Below, one piece after another: positions 23,662 through 32,889 of a stretch of 54,316 bases of DNA. Source of the stretch: Candidatus Omnitrophota bacterium. GTDB taxonomy: Bacteria; Omnitrophota; Gorgyraeia; Zapsychrales; Zapsychraceae. The stretch covers positions 1 to 54,316 of the forward strand of contig JACROV010000044.1 of the NCBI GenBank assembly GCA_016214285.1, in the 5' to 3' direction. The notes below the pieces were generated by a model that was not told where the DNA came from, did not search any database, and saw nothing but the letters and a program-made list of their open reading frames with translations. Each line of letters starts with the position of its first letter. The first letter of the stretch is position 1. Position numbers and translations under genes: made by a program.

Positions 23662-26277
23662 ATATTTATTTTGAAGAAGCTCAACAATCAGTTTGCCGGC
23701 CCTCTGGACCGCTTCTTCGATTTTCCCGACACGTTTACTGCCCGCCTGCGCCATTTGCGGCGTCCCGCCGCCGCTGCCCTCGATCAAAGGCGCGATCTCT
23801 TTGACAATGTCCCTGGCGCTGATCCCGCGCCTGACCAGGTCGTCCGTGACGGCAACGACAATGGTCGCGGTCCCGTTCGTTTGGGACCCCAAGATCACCG
23901 CTGATGATTTTGCCGCTTGCTTGACGAAATCGGAAATACTTTTGAGGGTGTCGACCTTGACGTCATTGATGACTTTGTTGAATATCTTTGTTCCCGCGAT
24001 CTCCGGGCTTGATTGGACCTCCGGCCCAAGAGATTGGATGATCGTCTTGCAGCGCGCCTTCTCCTGCCCGGCTTCCAGTTGTTTGGCTTTGGCGAGTTGT
24101 GCGTTCGCGCGCTCCATGCTCTCTTTTTCCTTGATGAAAAGTTCGGCTGCTTTTCCGGTCTTCGCTTCCAGGCGGCGGATCCCCTGCGCGACCGCGCCTT
24201 CGGAGGCGATCTTAAAAGTCCCGATCTCGCCGGTATTATTTAAATGCGTCCCGCCGCAAAATTCCTTTGAAACATCACCGATGGAAACGACGCGGACCTT
24301 GTCACCGTACTTTTCGGCAAAAAAAGCCAGGGCGCCTTTCTTTTTGGCTTCTTCAATACTTAAGACTTCCTTTTGGACTGGGATCCCGGCCGCGACATGT
24401 TCATTCACGCGGTCTTCGATCCTCTTGATCTCTTCCTTGCTGATCGCTTTGGGGTGCGAGAAATCAAACCGCAGCCGGTCCCCGGCAACGAGCGACCCTT
24501 GCTGCTGGACATGTTTTCCCAACACTTCCCGCAACGCCGCCTGCAAAAGATGCGTTGCCGTGTGGTGGCGCATGATGGCCTGGCGCCGCTCGGCGTCGAC
24601 CACTGTTTCAACCAGATCATCGACGCGCAGCAATCCCTCTTCGACCACACCGCGATGGATATAAACATCATTGAACTTCTGCGTATCTTCCACGCGGATT
24701 TTTCCATTCTTACCAACGATATATCCAGTGTCACCAATTTGCCCGCCCGCCTCCGCGTAAAACGGTGTTTTGTCGAGCACCATCTTGACCTGGTCGCCCT
24801 TGGAAACCTCTTTCACGTTCTGATCATCGATAAACAAACGCAAAATTCTTCCGCTACTATAAGTGTGCTCATATCCTTCGAATTTTGTTTTTGGAATATC
24901 GACGTCGATTTCCGTGCCGGTAAAGACATCTCCTGCCATTTTACTTGCAGAGCGCGACTGTGCTTTTTGCTTTTCCATCTGCGCATTATAAATTTCAAAT
25001 ATAGAATCCCGCACAGATGGAACAATCTTCATAGCTGCAAACGCATCGCGAATAGCATCCAAAGGCAATCCGTGAGTATCCCTAAAAAGAAACGCTAATT
25101 CACCATACTTTCTAATTTTCAGATCATCACTAAGCAAAAAACTCTTAATGTCCTTAATTTTTCCCTCTAGCTTTGGAATTTCGACATTTAATAACTCCAC
25201 GTAAGCTTTCTCGCAATCTTTTATGACAGTTACAATCCGCTCTCGATTCGTTAAAAGTTCAGGATACGGTTTGTGCATTATATTAATTACACTATCAACA
25301 AATTTATATATTGATGCCTGCCCCGTATTCCCATAACGCAACGCAATATCGGTAGTCTCGTAAATTAACTTTTTGACAACAGCGCCTCGCTCTTTATTGG
25401 ATGGAATAACCCCGTCATTGATAGCAAAAACAATTGCGCGCACATGATCAGCAATAACATGATACTGTTCTTTCGATAACTCATTTCGCACATTTTTCTT
25501 AATATCTTCTGTAATCGATGCAAAGAGGTCAGTCTCATAATTGCTCTTTTTTCCCTGCACGACGGCAACGAGGCGTTCCAAGCCCATGCCGGTATCGATA
25601 TTCTTGTTGGGCAAGGGCTCCAGGACGCCGCCTTCCTGGCGGTTGAACTGGGTAAAGACCAGGTTCCAGATCTCCGAGAACCGTCCGCAATCACAATCCG
25701 GGTCACATTTCTTATTGGTGCATTTTGGATTGACGCCATAATCGTAAAAAATCTCCGAACACGGGCCGCAGGGGCCGTTGGGGCCTTTTTCCCTGGCCTC
25801 CGCCGGCCAGAAATTACTTTTATCGCCTAAGCGGACAAGTTTTTTGGGGTCGACCTTGATATCCTTGAGCCATATCTGCGCGGCCTCGTCGTCCTCGGTG
25901 TAGACGGAGACCCGGAGCTTCCCGGCCGGGATCTTGAGCTCCTTCGTCAGGAATTCCCACGCCCAGCAAATCGCGTCTTTCTTGAAATAATCGCCGAAGG
26001 AAAAATTCCCCAGCATTTCAAAGAACGTGTGGTGGAAATCCGTCTTTCCGACCTTGTCCAGATCATCCGTGCGCAGGCATTTCTGGCTCGACGCGGCGCG
26101 GGTATAGCCGCCGATATAACCCAGGAACTGGCGTTTAAACTGCTGCATCCCCGCCGTGGTAAAAAGAACCGTCGGGTCGTCTTTCGGGACGACCGAATCG
26201 CTGGCAACGACCGTGTGGCCTTTGGACGCAAAAAAATCCAGGAATCTTTTTCTGATCTCGCAGGAAGTTAACGTCAT
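23644..26277 (-). CDS. alaS: Alanyl-tRNA synthetase
   Basis: A full-length 877-residue AlaRS. The aminoacylation domain begins FLDFFASKGHTVVASDSVVP. It has an unusual cysteine cluster (CTNKKCDPDCDCG) after the FYDYG block, typical of many bacterial AlaRS as a metal-site insertion. The editing domain carries HTATHLLQAALR and CGGTHLNNTGEIG, and a C-Ala region ends in EGSGGGTPQMAQAGSK. The ATG overlaps the recX stop (ATGA). The middle third (about 24830-25555) is much more A+T-rich than the flanks (for example 33 percent GC in 25141-25200), yet the frame and motifs are intact. Confidence 0.96.
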   Translation of the reverse strand: MTLTSCEIRKRFLDFFASKGHTVVASDSVVPKDDPTVLFTTAGMQQFKRQFLGYIGGYTRAASSQKCLRTDDLDKVGKTDFHHTFFEMLGNFSFGDYFKKDAICWAWEFLTKELKIPAGKLRVSVYTEDDEAAQIWLKDIKVDPKKLVRLGDKSNFWPAEAREKGPNGPCGPCSEIFYDYGVNPKCTNKKCDPDCDCGRFSEIWNLVFTQFNRQEGGVLEPLPNKNIDTGMGLERLVAVVQGKKSNYETDLFASITEDIKKNVRNELSKEQYHVIADHVRAIVFAINDGVIPSNKERGAVVKKLIYETTDIALRYGNTGQASIYKFVDSVINIMHKPYPELLTNRERIVTVIKDCEKAYVELLNVEIPKLEGKIKDIKSFLLSDDLKIRKYGELAFLFRDTHGLPLDAIRDAFAAMKIVPSVRDSIFEIYNAQMEKQKAQSRSASKMAGDVFTGTEIDVDIPKTKFEGYEHTYSSGRILRLFIDDQNVKEVSKGDQVKMVLDKTPFYAEAGGQIGDTGYIVGKNGKIRVEDTQKFNDVYIHRGVVEEGLLRVDDLVETVVDAERRQAIMRHHTATHLLQAALREVLGKHVQQQGSLVAGDRLRFDFSHPKAISKEEIKRIEDRVNEHVAAGIPVQKEVLSIEEAKKKGALAFFAEKYGDKVRVVSIGDVSKEFCGGTHLNNTGEIGTFKIASEGAVAQGIRRLEAKTGKAAELFIKEKESMERANAQLAKAKQLEAGQEKARCKTIIQSLGPEVQSSPEIAGTKIFNKVINDVKVDTLKSISDFVKQAAKSSAVILGSQTNGTATIVVAVTDDLVRRGISARDIVKEIAPLIEGSGGGTPQMAQAGSKRVGKIEEAVQRAGKLIVELLQNKYNFKSP

Positions 26278-26747
26278 ATGCCTTGAACAGCTTTCATCAC
26301 GATGGCAGGATTGAATCCGCGGCGTAACAAATACCCATACACTCTCTGTTTAACTTTTTCCCGAGGGATATCGCGATGTTTTAGCGCCTGGTGTTTTGCC
26401 AGGCGAACGGCCACATCCATTTCGGAATACTCCGACATCGCCTGCTCGAGATCTTCTTTCATCAGCTCAGGCGCAATACCTTTTTCCTTTAATTCGAACC
26501 GGATGCGGTGGATGCCGAAGGGCTTGTTCAAACGCGAGGCGATCCACTTGCGCGTGAACTGACGGTCATCGACCAAACCGACCGCTTTAAAATAGCCGAC
26601 GGCCTCATCGGCCGTCGGCTCACTGAATCCCTTCTTGCGCAACTTGTCGCGTACTTCCTTTTCACTGCGAAACCGAATCTTGAGAAGCCGGTAGATATAC
26701 TTCTTCGCCTCGGTTACGGTATCTTTAACCGGGCTACTTCGCTTCAC
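26274..26747 (-). CDS. recX: Recombination regulator RecX
   Basis: RecX binds RecA filaments and modulates them. The 157-residue helical-repeat protein shows [21 protein letters not shown] and [16 protein letters not shown], followed by [14 protein letters not shown]. The GTG start at 26747 lies inside the recA 3' end, and alaS overlaps its stop. The order recA-recX-alaS is well known in many bacteria. Confidence 0.9.
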   Translation of the reverse strand: MKRSSPVKDTVTEAKKYIYRLLKIRFRSEKEVRDKLRKKGFSEPTADEAVGYFKAVGLVDDRQFTRKWIASRLNKPFGIHRIRFELKEKGIAPELMKEDLEQAMSEYSEMDVAVRLAKHQALKHRDIPREKVKQRVYGYLLRRGFNPAIVMKAVQGI

Positions 26748-27750
26748 GGATCTTGGCGCGGATCGTTTTCTCGATCTTATCCAGGACTTTCGGGTTTTCC
26801 TTCAGGAACTTACGCGCGTTTTCTTTTCCCTGTCCGAGTTTTTCATTTTCAAACGCAAGCCATGTCCCCGACTTTTCGACGATCTCGTGCAAAACGCCCA
26901 TATCCAGGATATCCGCGGCGCGGGAGATCCCCTCATCAAAATAGATCTCGAATTCCGCTTCTTTAAACGGCGGGGCCACCTTGTTCTTGACGATCTTCGC
27001 CTTGACGCGGTTGCCGATAAATTGCTCGCCTTGCTTGATAGACTCAATACGGCGCAGATCGATACGCGCCGACGCGTAGAATTTCAAGGCGCGGCCGCCG
27101 GTGGTTGTCTCCGGGTTGCCGAACATGACGCCTATTTTCATGCGGATCTGGTTGATGAAAATGATGCATGTTTTGGATTTGCTGATCGCGGCGGTTAATT
27201 TGCGCAGCGCCTGCGACATGAGCCTCGCCTGCAGCCCCATATGCGCGTCGCCCATATCCCCTTCGATCTCCGCCCGTGGTGTTAAGGCCGCCACAGAATC
27301 GATGACCACCAGATCGACCGCGCTGGAACGCACCAGTGTTTCCGCGATCTCGAGCGCCTGCTCTCCGGTATCCGGCTGAGAGATCAAAAGCTCGTCCAGC
27401 TTGACTCCCACTTTACCGGCGTAGGTCGCATCGAACGCGTGTTCCGCGTCGATAAAAGCCGCCGTACCGCCGGCTTTCTGGATCTGGGAAATAATACTCA
27501 AGGTTAACGTCGTTTTCCCAGAGGACTCCGGCCCGTAAATTTCAATAACACGTCCGCGCGGCACCCCGCCCACGCCCAATGCCAGATCGAGCGCCAGACA
27601 TCCCGTCGGGATCACCTCGATATCCATGTGGGTGCTCCCGTCCATCTTCATGATGGACCCCTTGCCGAACTGCTTCTCAATTTGCGCCAATGCCAGTTCC
27701 AGCGCCTTTTTACGATTTTCCAGATCAACAGTCTTCTTCTGCTCTACCAT
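26734..27750 (-). CDS. recA: Recombinase A
   Basis: RecA forms filaments on single-stranded DNA and catalyses strand exchange and SOS co-protease activity. The 338-residue product has the Walker A motif GPESSGKTT (73-81), the [18 protein letters not shown] segment with the MAW-type loop, the L2-region [20 protein letters not shown], and [14 protein letters not shown]. An AGGTTGAG site precedes ATG 27750. Transcription starts from a consensus promoter 165 bases upstream. Confidence 0.97.
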   Translation of the reverse strand: MVEQKKTVDLENRKKALELALAQIEKQFGKGSIMKMDGSTHMDIEVIPTGCLALDLALGVGGVPRGRVIEIYGPESSGKTTLTLSIISQIQKAGGTAAFIDAEHAFDATYAGKVGVKLDELLISQPDTGEQALEIAETLVRSSAVDLVVIDSVAALTPRAEIEGDMGDAHMGLQARLMSQALRKLTAAISKSKTCIIFINQIRMKIGVMFGNPETTTGGRALKFYASARIDLRRIESIKQGEQFIGNRVKAKIVKNKVAPPFKEAEFEIYFDEGISRAADILDMGVLHEIVEKSGTWLAFENEKLGQGKENARKFLKENPKVLDKIEKTIRAKIREAK

Positions 27751-27768
27751 CTCAACCTCCCATAAAAT

Positions 27769-27851
27769 CCAAATTTATGGAACCGCTGCGGGGGACGACA
27801 GACATACGTGAACATAAATTTGGGTTGTTATTTTTCCCGACATCCGTCGGG
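27769..27851 (-). repeat. Paired inverted repeats in the recA leader
   Basis: CCAAATTTATG (27769-27779) pairs with CATAAATTTGG (27813-27823). Upstream of this a second hairpin, CCCGAC/GTCGGG, lies at 27836-27851. Both lie in the roughly 150-nt recA leader, the first ending close to the ribosome binding site. No CTGT-N8-ACAG or GAAC-N4-GTTC operator was found. Confidence 0.45.
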
Positions 27852-27914
27852 ATAAAATTTGGCCTTCGTCTTGCCTTCACTGTTCGTAAAGACGAAACCC
27901 CCAAAGGAGACAAA

Positions 27915-27943
27915 ATTATACAAGACTCCCTATTTATTGTCAA
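27915..27943 (-). promoter_or_regulatory. Consensus sigma-70-type promoter of recA
   Basis: On the minus strand TTGACA (27938-27943), a 17-base spacer and TATAAT (27915-27920): an exact match to consensus and spacing. Transcription would start near 27908 and cover recA-recX-alaS. It is the best promoter in the window. Confidence 0.85.
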
Positions 27944-28005
27944 TGAATTATCCGGCGGGTGAAGGCAATAACGCATTGGAATCAATCAAGTTATGTTTCT
28001 GTTCG

Positions 28006-29835
28006 TCAAGGGCGGCAACTATCCATCATCGCACGCAGACCCCGGGTAAAATCCGGTTTGATCCGGATCAACTTTTCAAAATAATTTTTGGCAGAGGCGC
28101 AGTCCCCAAGCTTGGATGCGATCTGCCCCGCCTGAAACAGGACATCGGGGCTGTTGGGTTGCAGATGGACCAGCCGCTGAAGGATCGCGAAACTCCGCGC
28201 GTCGGCTCCTTCCTCACGCAAAACGAATCCCAGGTTGAAAAGGGCATCGACGTGTTCGGGATTCAGGGAAAGGATCTTCTCATAATAGCCTTGGGCCAAC
28301 GCCAACTCGCCGGCCGCCGCGCAGGTATTGCCCAGATTGTACATCGCGTTGGTGTCCCCGGGGCGCAGCTCCAGCGCCCGCGCATATTGCTCTCGCGCCT
28401 TCACAAAGTCTTTCCTTCGTTCATAAACCGCCCCGGATTTTGTAACGCGATAAAACGCGGCCTGCGCTTGCGCCATGTTTTGCGGCCGAAAGATCGCCGC
28501 AAAGACAATGAGCGCTCCGACCGTCGCTAAAACCGGCTTAATCCGCTTTAAACGCGCCTGTCCAACGAGCCAGACAAGCGCGCGGGATTCATAAATGATC
28601 AAAAACGGCAGGATCGTCGCGCGATGACGGTCGGTCAAAAAGAAAATAAGCGTGAAGAGCAACTGGCTCAAGATCATGATGTTCATCGGAACCGTTTCCT
28701 CCCGAAGGCGCGCGAGAAAGATCCCCATTAAGGCCAGCGGGAAAACCAGCGGGAGCGGGTTGATATCCAGATACCGCTTCCAGTCCCGCTGCAGCAGCAT
28801 GTCGATATCGTAGGCGTATTCCGTGTCGGTAAAGAACAGCTTGAATTTGCGGACCAGCAATCGCAAATAATTCATCGGATCATTCGTTATGAAGCACAGC
28901 GCCCGGCCGCGCCAGAATTGAACGACTTGCGCCGGGCTCAACTTTCGTTTCGCGAGCGCTTCGGCCGCGATCACCTGATCCTCGTCCTGTCCCCCATGCG
29001 TGGGGCGGATAAAATCCGGATTCTCGAACACTCCCGCTGCCCTGGGATTGTTCCCGACGTAAAAACTCAACCCGTTTTGCGCGCTGACCCATATCCAGTC
29101 GCCGCCGACAATTTTGTTACGCAAGCCCGTAAGGCCCAAAACAATAAAGACACCCATGACCAGGGGTAAAAATACTTTCACTATTTTCTTCCCCGCCGCA
29201 GGCGAGGCTCGCCCCTGGCGGCCTGCCGCAGGCCGCTCTTTCCAGAACAGATAGATCAACGCCAGGACGGCAAAGATCAGGATTTTGCCGTCGCCAAGCG
29301 CCGTTATCCCGACAAGCAGTCCAACAATACCCCGCGCCTGCCAGGTTTTTATTTTATCTTTGTTCAGGAATGCCAGGACGATCATAAGACCGCAGAAGAT
29401 CAAAAGCGGCACCGGCACCATCAGCCAGTCGTAATGGATCAGGGTGAAACTGGCGGCCGTTAGAAAACCGGATAAAAGCGCGGCCTCTTTTTGGAAAATC
29501 CGGCGGGCGATCAGGTAAACCAGAACACAATTGAGCGACCCAAGAAATATATGCGCCAGACGGATGAAAAATCCGTTGCCCAAGCTCCAGCGTTCCAGGA
29601 CGGCCAGGAAGTACGGATACAACGGCAGCCCCCAGAACGTCTCGCTCCCCAGCCAATCCCCGCGGGCGATGTCCTTGGCCCACTGCTGATAATAGAGAAC
29701 ATCCCCGCCGGGATGCTCATAAAAGAAATAATTGTTCTTCAGAAAAATCCAATAAAAAATGCGCAGCAAAAATGCGGCAAGAAAAATAGTGGCGGGCGGC
29801 GTGAAATCTTTTTGTGAGGGTTTTATTTCCGTCAT
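28006..29835 (-). CDS. Multi-pass GT-C-like glycosyltransferase with C-terminal TPR repeats
   Basis: A 609-residue membrane protein. An N-terminal block resembles the PMT/ArnT (GT-C) superfamily: membrane helix PATIFLAAFLLRIFYWIFL, a periplasmic loop with EHPGGDVLYYQQWAKDIARGDW whose Asp may be catalytic, then about nine more helices to residue ~430. The C-terminal 140 residues hold about four TPR units (YERRKDFVKAREQYARALEL, AMYNLGNTCAAAGELALAQGYYEKIL, ALFNLGFVL). It probably transfers a sugar from a lipid carrier to an envelope acceptor. Substrate unknown. The segment RPAAGRQGRASPAAGKK in a cytoplasmic loop is encoded by a GC-rich palindromic repeat (29195-29235). Confidence 0.7.
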   Translation of the reverse strand: MTEIKPSQKDFTPPATIFLAAFLLRIFYWIFLKNNYFFYEHPGGDVLYYQQWAKDIARGDWLGSETFWGLPLYPYFLAVLERWSLGNGFFIRLAHIFLGSLNCVLVYLIARRIFQKEAALLSGFLTAASFTLIHYDWLMVPVPLLIFCGLMIVLAFLNKDKIKTWQARGIVGLLVGITALGDGKILIFAVLALIYLFWKERPAAGRQGRASPAAGKKIVKVFLPLVMGVFIVLGLTGLRNKIVGGDWIWVSAQNGLSFYVGNNPRAAGVFENPDFIRPTHGGQDEDQVIAAEALAKRKLSPAQVVQFWRGRALCFITNDPMNYLRLLVRKFKLFFTDTEYAYDIDMLLQRDWKRYLDINPLPLVFPLALMGIFLARLREETVPMNIMILSQLLFTLIFFLTDRHRATILPFLIIYESRALVWLVGQARLKRIKPVLATVGALIVFAAIFRPQNMAQAQAAFYRVTKSGAVYERRKDFVKAREQYARALELRPGDTNAMYNLGNTCAAAGELALAQGYYEKILSLNPEHVDALFNLGFVLREEGADARSFAILQRLVHLQPNSPDVLFQAGQIASKLGDCASAKNYFEKLIRIKPDFTRGLRAMMDSCRP

Positions 29836-29868
29836 TTTTTAAAGGTGGTTCGACGCGTTCGCCGCGCT

Positions 29869-30447
29869 TTAGCGTCGGAACCAAAGCTGCGCGCACGCGA
29901 CCGCCACGAGAGCGGCTGTTTCCACTTTGAGCACGGTTTTGCCCAGCGAAACGCCGATGCACCCGCGCGCGCGGGCAAGCCCGTATTCGTGCGGCGTGAA
30001 ATCCCCTTCCGGGCCGATGAGAAAAACGATGCGTGAGGGCGACGGAACATCTTTGAACGCCTCAAATATATTCCTGCGCTCGCCTCCTTCTCCTTCCCCT
30101 TCGGGCAAACTGGGAATAAACAGAGTTGTTTCTTCAGGAAAAAATTTCAAGACCGACGCAAGATCGGCAATTGGATGAATAATCGGCACGCGCGACCGTC
30201 GGGATCGTTTGGCGGCATTGACCGCAACACTTTGGTAACGGGCAATCGTTCGTCGCGAACGATCCCCTTTGGATCCCATTGCGGTGCGCTTTGTTTTAAG
30301 CGGAATGATCTCGTCCACACCCAGTTCCGCCGCCTTCTCAATGATCAATTCAAATTTACTTTTTTCCGGGATCGCGCAGGCCAGGACAATGACGGGAAGA
30401 TCGGGTTTATCTTTACGGACAGATTCGGGGCAAAAGAAGCGGTGCAT
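29869..30447 (-). CDS. rsmE: 16S rRNA m3U1498 methyltransferase-like, lacking the N-terminal PUA-like domain
   Basis: RsmE methylates N3 of U1498 in 16S rRNA. This 192-residue protein is about 50 residues shorter than usual. It starts with the family opening MHRFF, but after about ten residues goes directly to VIVLACAIPEKSKFELIIEKAAELGVDEIIPL, the start of the SPOUT catalytic domain. The knot motifs IGPEGDFTPHE and VSLGKTVLKVETAAL are intact. The PUA-like RNA-binding domain has been deleted in frame. PEGEGEGGERR near residue 117 looks like a small repeat-encoded insert. Catalysis may persist, but rRNA binding is doubtful. Confidence 0.8.
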   Translation of the reverse strand: MHRFFCPESVRKDKPDLPVIVLACAIPEKSKFELIIEKAAELGVDEIIPLKTKRTAMGSKGDRSRRTIARYQSVAVNAAKRSRRSRVPIIHPIADLASVLKFFPEETTLFIPSLPEGEGEGGERRNIFEAFKDVPSPSRIVFLIGPEGDFTPHEYGLARARGCIGVSLGKTVLKVETAALVAVACAQLWFRR

Positions 30448-30660
30448 AGTTTATCCAATGACCAAAAAGCAATAACCAAAAAATATCCAATAAACAAATC
30501 ACAAATTACAAACAATACACAACACCAAAATCCCGAAAATGAAAAACTTTCAAAGCGTATTTGTAATTTTGGTCATTGAAATTTGTAGATTGCTTGTGAT
30601 TTGACGCTTGGTTATTGGGATTTATTTGATTATTGTTTCTTGTATCTTGATTATTTGAAG
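30448..30660. repeat. AT-rich quasi-repeat spacer before rsmE
   Basis: About 210 bases with no gene, made of degenerate words (CCAATAA, ACAAATTAC) and their inverted partners (GTAATTTTGG, GTTATTGGG). It separates tRNA-Ala from rsmE. Confidence 0.45.
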
Positions 30661-30662
30661 GA

Positions 30663-30735
30663 TGGATCGGGGGGGAATTGAACCCCCGGCCTCTTCATTG
30701 CGAACGAAGCGCTCTCCCAGCTGAGCTACCGACCC
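30663..30735 (-). tRNA. tRNA-Ala (anticodon CGC)
   Basis: The minus strand folds as a complete 73-nt cloverleaf. The acceptor stem GGGTCGG/CCGATCC contains the G3-U70 pair that marks alanine tRNAs. The D arm is GCTCAGCTGGGAGAGC. The anticodon stem CTTCG/TGAAG closes the loop TTCGCAA with anticodon CGC. The T arm has GTTCAATTC. A73 is present; no CCA is encoded. It reads GCG codons. Confidence 0.95.
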
Positions 30736-30750
30736 AGGAAATTGGTCATT

Positions 30751-30779
30751 ATGTTATCAAAAGAAGGCGACATTGACAA
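30751..30779 (-). promoter_or_regulatory. Promoter of tRNA-Ala
   Basis: TTGTCA (30774-30779) and TAACAT (30751-30756) are 17 bases apart, placing the start about ten bases before the tRNA 5' end. It lies just downstream of the last prepilin gene. Confidence 0.6.
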
Positions 30780-30798
30780 GATTTTTGCGGGATATACT

Positions 30799-31395
30799 TT
30801 AGCGTCCGTGCGCGGGGGGGCTGACGCGCGTGAACAATTGATACGTTGGATTAGTGATGGTATTGGCCGCCCGCGCCGGATTAGCGATCGTGTTAAGCGT
30901 GATGTCAACATAATTGAATCGGCCGTTCGCGTCATCGACCACTTTAAAATAATTCGCCGCCGCCCGGTCGAGCGTCACCAGTCTGACCTCTCCTGTTCCT
31001 GTTTGGCAACCAGTAAAATTGGCGGGCGGGACAGGCGCGCCCGCGCCTCGATCCGCGCATTTCCACAGGCCGTCCGTTGCCGCGTCATACCAGTAGCATG
31101 CCCAAGTATCGTCCGCGTAGGAGGCAGGGTCACTCACATCATGCCGAAAGCAAATTGATAATTGATCAGCTGGATCAACTGCCACGCCCCGGTTGCTGTT
31201 ATCCCCCACCGCCTTGTTGGCGTCTTCGGCCAAATAATGCATCGCGGTCGCCGTCTGCACGGCGAGGATGGTCCCGGCGCCGGTTGAATCCCGGGCCTGT
31301 TTGACGAAAAGGCTAAAGGCGGCAACGCCCGTCATCACGATGCCAATGAGGATAGTGGCGACCAAAAGCTCCGTGAGCGTTAATCCTTTTCGCAT
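30799..31395 (-). CDS. Prepilin-like protein (minor pseudopilin)
   Basis: A 198-residue protein with a short basic leader and a type IV prepilin cleavage motif: KG before LTLTELLVATILIGIVMTGVAAF, with Glu at +5 of the mature protein. The C-terminal body has several cysteines (CFRHDV, ACYWYD, GCQTG), probably in disulfides outside the inner membrane. It is the fifth and largest of the prepilin series. It could be a minor pilin in tip assembly or a cargo adaptor. Confidence 0.85.
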   Translation of the reverse strand: MRKGLTLTELLVATILIGIVMTGVAAFSLFVKQARDSTGAGTILAVQTATAMHYLAEDANKAVGDNSNRGVAVDPADQLSICFRHDVSDPASYADDTWACYWYDAATDGLWKCADRGAGAPVPPANFTGCQTGTGEVRLVTLDRAAANYFKVVDDANGRFNYVDITLNTIANPARAANTITNPTYQLFTRVSPPAHGR

Positions 31396-31435
31396 TTGAC
31401 CCTTTACCGTTCACCATTTACTATTTCCCGCTGAT

Positions 31436-31801
31436 CTAGTCCGGATAATAAACGTTCATTGACAATTTCCGGGGCGCGAGACCGGCGGGATAATCAGCGG
31501 GATTCACGTCAGTCAGGGACCAATTGATCGTATAATCTCCGATGGCATTGCTGCGCGTGATCCCTGTCGCCAACGGCCCCGTATTGGCCTCCCACGCCGT
31601 GGCGTCCACCTGGCCGCGCAGATAATCCATCATGTTTTTGGCGTGATACGACGCCTCGATCTCGCGGGAAACTTCCAGGTTATGCGGCCTTAACATCGAA
31701 ACGGTCGTCATGATCCCGAAGGCGGCGAGCATAAAGATGACCGCCGTGACAATGACCTCCAGGACCGACGCGAACCCTTTTTCTTTAAGAATTTTAAGCA
31801 T
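31436..31801 (-). CDS. Prepilin-like protein, PilV-type
   Basis: A 121-residue product starting MLKILKEKGFASVLEVIVTAVIFMLAAFGI: leader, cleavage after Gly, Glu at +6 and a hydrophobic helix. The FASVLEV variant resembles PilV-like minor pilins. I chose ATG 31801; longer in-frame sequence overlaps the previous pilin in another frame. The last strands (LAPRKLSMNVYYPD) suggest a complete small pilin. Confidence 0.8.
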   Translation of the reverse strand: MLKILKEKGFASVLEVIVTAVIFMLAAFGIMTTVSMLRPHNLEVSREIEASYHAKNMMDYLRGQVDATAWEANTGPLATGITRSNAIGDYTINWSLTDVNPADYPAGLAPRKLSMNVYYPD

Positions 31802-31818
31802 GTCTTTAATGCCCACTG

Positions 31819-32265
31819 TCACGGCCCCGGACAAGCGGACAATGTCGACAAACATGTGCCACTCGAACGACAAGGGTTGTTTGTACCGTCTATGGGGGCC
31901 TCGGTTACACGCAGGGTACAAGCACCCCAGGCGGCGGTTGCCTGAAAAGTGCTGCCGTCGTCACTTTTATAGTTGTAGGTCGTCCCGCTGTTGGCGATGA
32001 TGTTGATGGACAAAGTGCTGTTGATCGCCGCCAAATCTTGAGACACCCCGACGGTATCCCAATACTTCCCGTCGTAGGAACGATAAAGCAGGTTCGCGGC
32101 GTGAATGGAGGTCAGTTGGGCGAGCATATCGCGCTCGTGGGCCTTTTGAATGGATTTGTTGTAATTGGGTATGGCGAACGCGGCAATGACCCCGATGATG
32201 ATGACCACCACCATTAATTCCAGCAACGTGAATCCCCGCTCAGGCACGCGTCGTATTTTTGTCAT
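31819..32265 (-). CDS. Type IV prepilin / major pseudopilin-like protein
   Basis: A 148-residue prepilin with the cleavage site RG in front of FTLLELMVVVIIIGVIAAFAIPNY, Glu at +5. Beyond the helix is HERDMLAQLTSIHAANLLYRSYDGKYW, common to GspG/PilE-like pilins, and a C-terminal region with three or four cysteines. The MTKIRR start at 32265 is chosen from leader length. Confidence 0.88.
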   Translation of the reverse strand: MTKIRRVPERGFTLLELMVVVIIIGVIAAFAIPNYNKSIQKAHERDMLAQLTSIHAANLLYRSYDGKYWDTVGVSQDLAAINSTLSINIIANSGTTYNYKSDDGSTFQATAAWGACTLRVTEAPIDGTNNPCRSSGTCLSTLSACPGP

Positions 32266-32381
32266 TTTTGTTGTCACCACAATCACCCCTGCCGCTTTAC
32301 TTTCGCAAAGCGAAGCGCGGGGGTTGATTCATCTTTTCTGGTTAATAAATTTCTTGTCCGCGCTTTAAGGATGGAGACGAA

Positions 32382-32798
32382 TCAATTGCACACATCGCCG
32401 GGGCAGCCTAATTTCGCACAGATATTTGCCGGCGCTGTCCCGGCACAGCGGACAGTTCCATCGATGTCAATGGTCAACGTGTAGTCATAACCGGATGCAT
32501 TGCGCCGGATCGAAGCGATCGGGTTCGCCGCGGCCGTCGTCGGTGCCACAAAATTCTTCGACACAGGAATTGTAATGTCTAAATCGCCGATAGTGGCCGT
32601 ATACACGCCATTCTCAAGATTATAAACTGCCTGGGCATTTCTTAACGTTTCAAGGATATTGATGGCTTCCGCGCTCCGGGATTTCTCGACCGTATCGGAA
32701 AACCGCGGGACGGCCAGCGCGGCCAAAATTCCAACGATAACGACCACGAAGATCAATTCAATGAACGTGAACGCTCCGTTTCTCCCGAATATCCGCAT
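32382..32798 (-). CDS. Type IV prepilin-like protein
   Basis: A 138-residue prepilin: leader MRIFGRNG, mature start AFTFIELIFVVVIVGILAALAVPRF with Glu at +5. It resembles the first prepilin (32890-33312): both have VPRF/LPRF-type helix ends, a VEKSRSAEAIN/VEFSKSTEALN helix and Tyr/Cys patterns, so they are likely duplicates. GGGAG six bases before ATG 32798 supports the start. Phe replaces Leu at the position before Ile-Glu. Confidence 0.87.
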   Translation of the reverse strand: MRIFGRNGAFTFIELIFVVVIVGILAALAVPRFSDTVEKSRSAEAINILETLRNAQAVYNLENGVYTATIGDLDITIPVSKNFVAPTTAAANPIASIRRNASGYDYTLTIDIDGTVRCAGTAPANICAKLGCPGDVCN

Positions 32799-32889
32799 GA
32801 CCGACTCCCGAAACAACAACATCGCAGGGAAAGCAAATCAGCATTCCCTGCGATGTTGTCATGTTCTTTTTATTGAAATACGGCACAGA

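Noticed and set aside
26278-26780. T-box riboswitch upstream of alaS
   Set aside because: alaS overlaps recX by four bases and has no leader of its own; no T-box motif is visible at the recA promoter.
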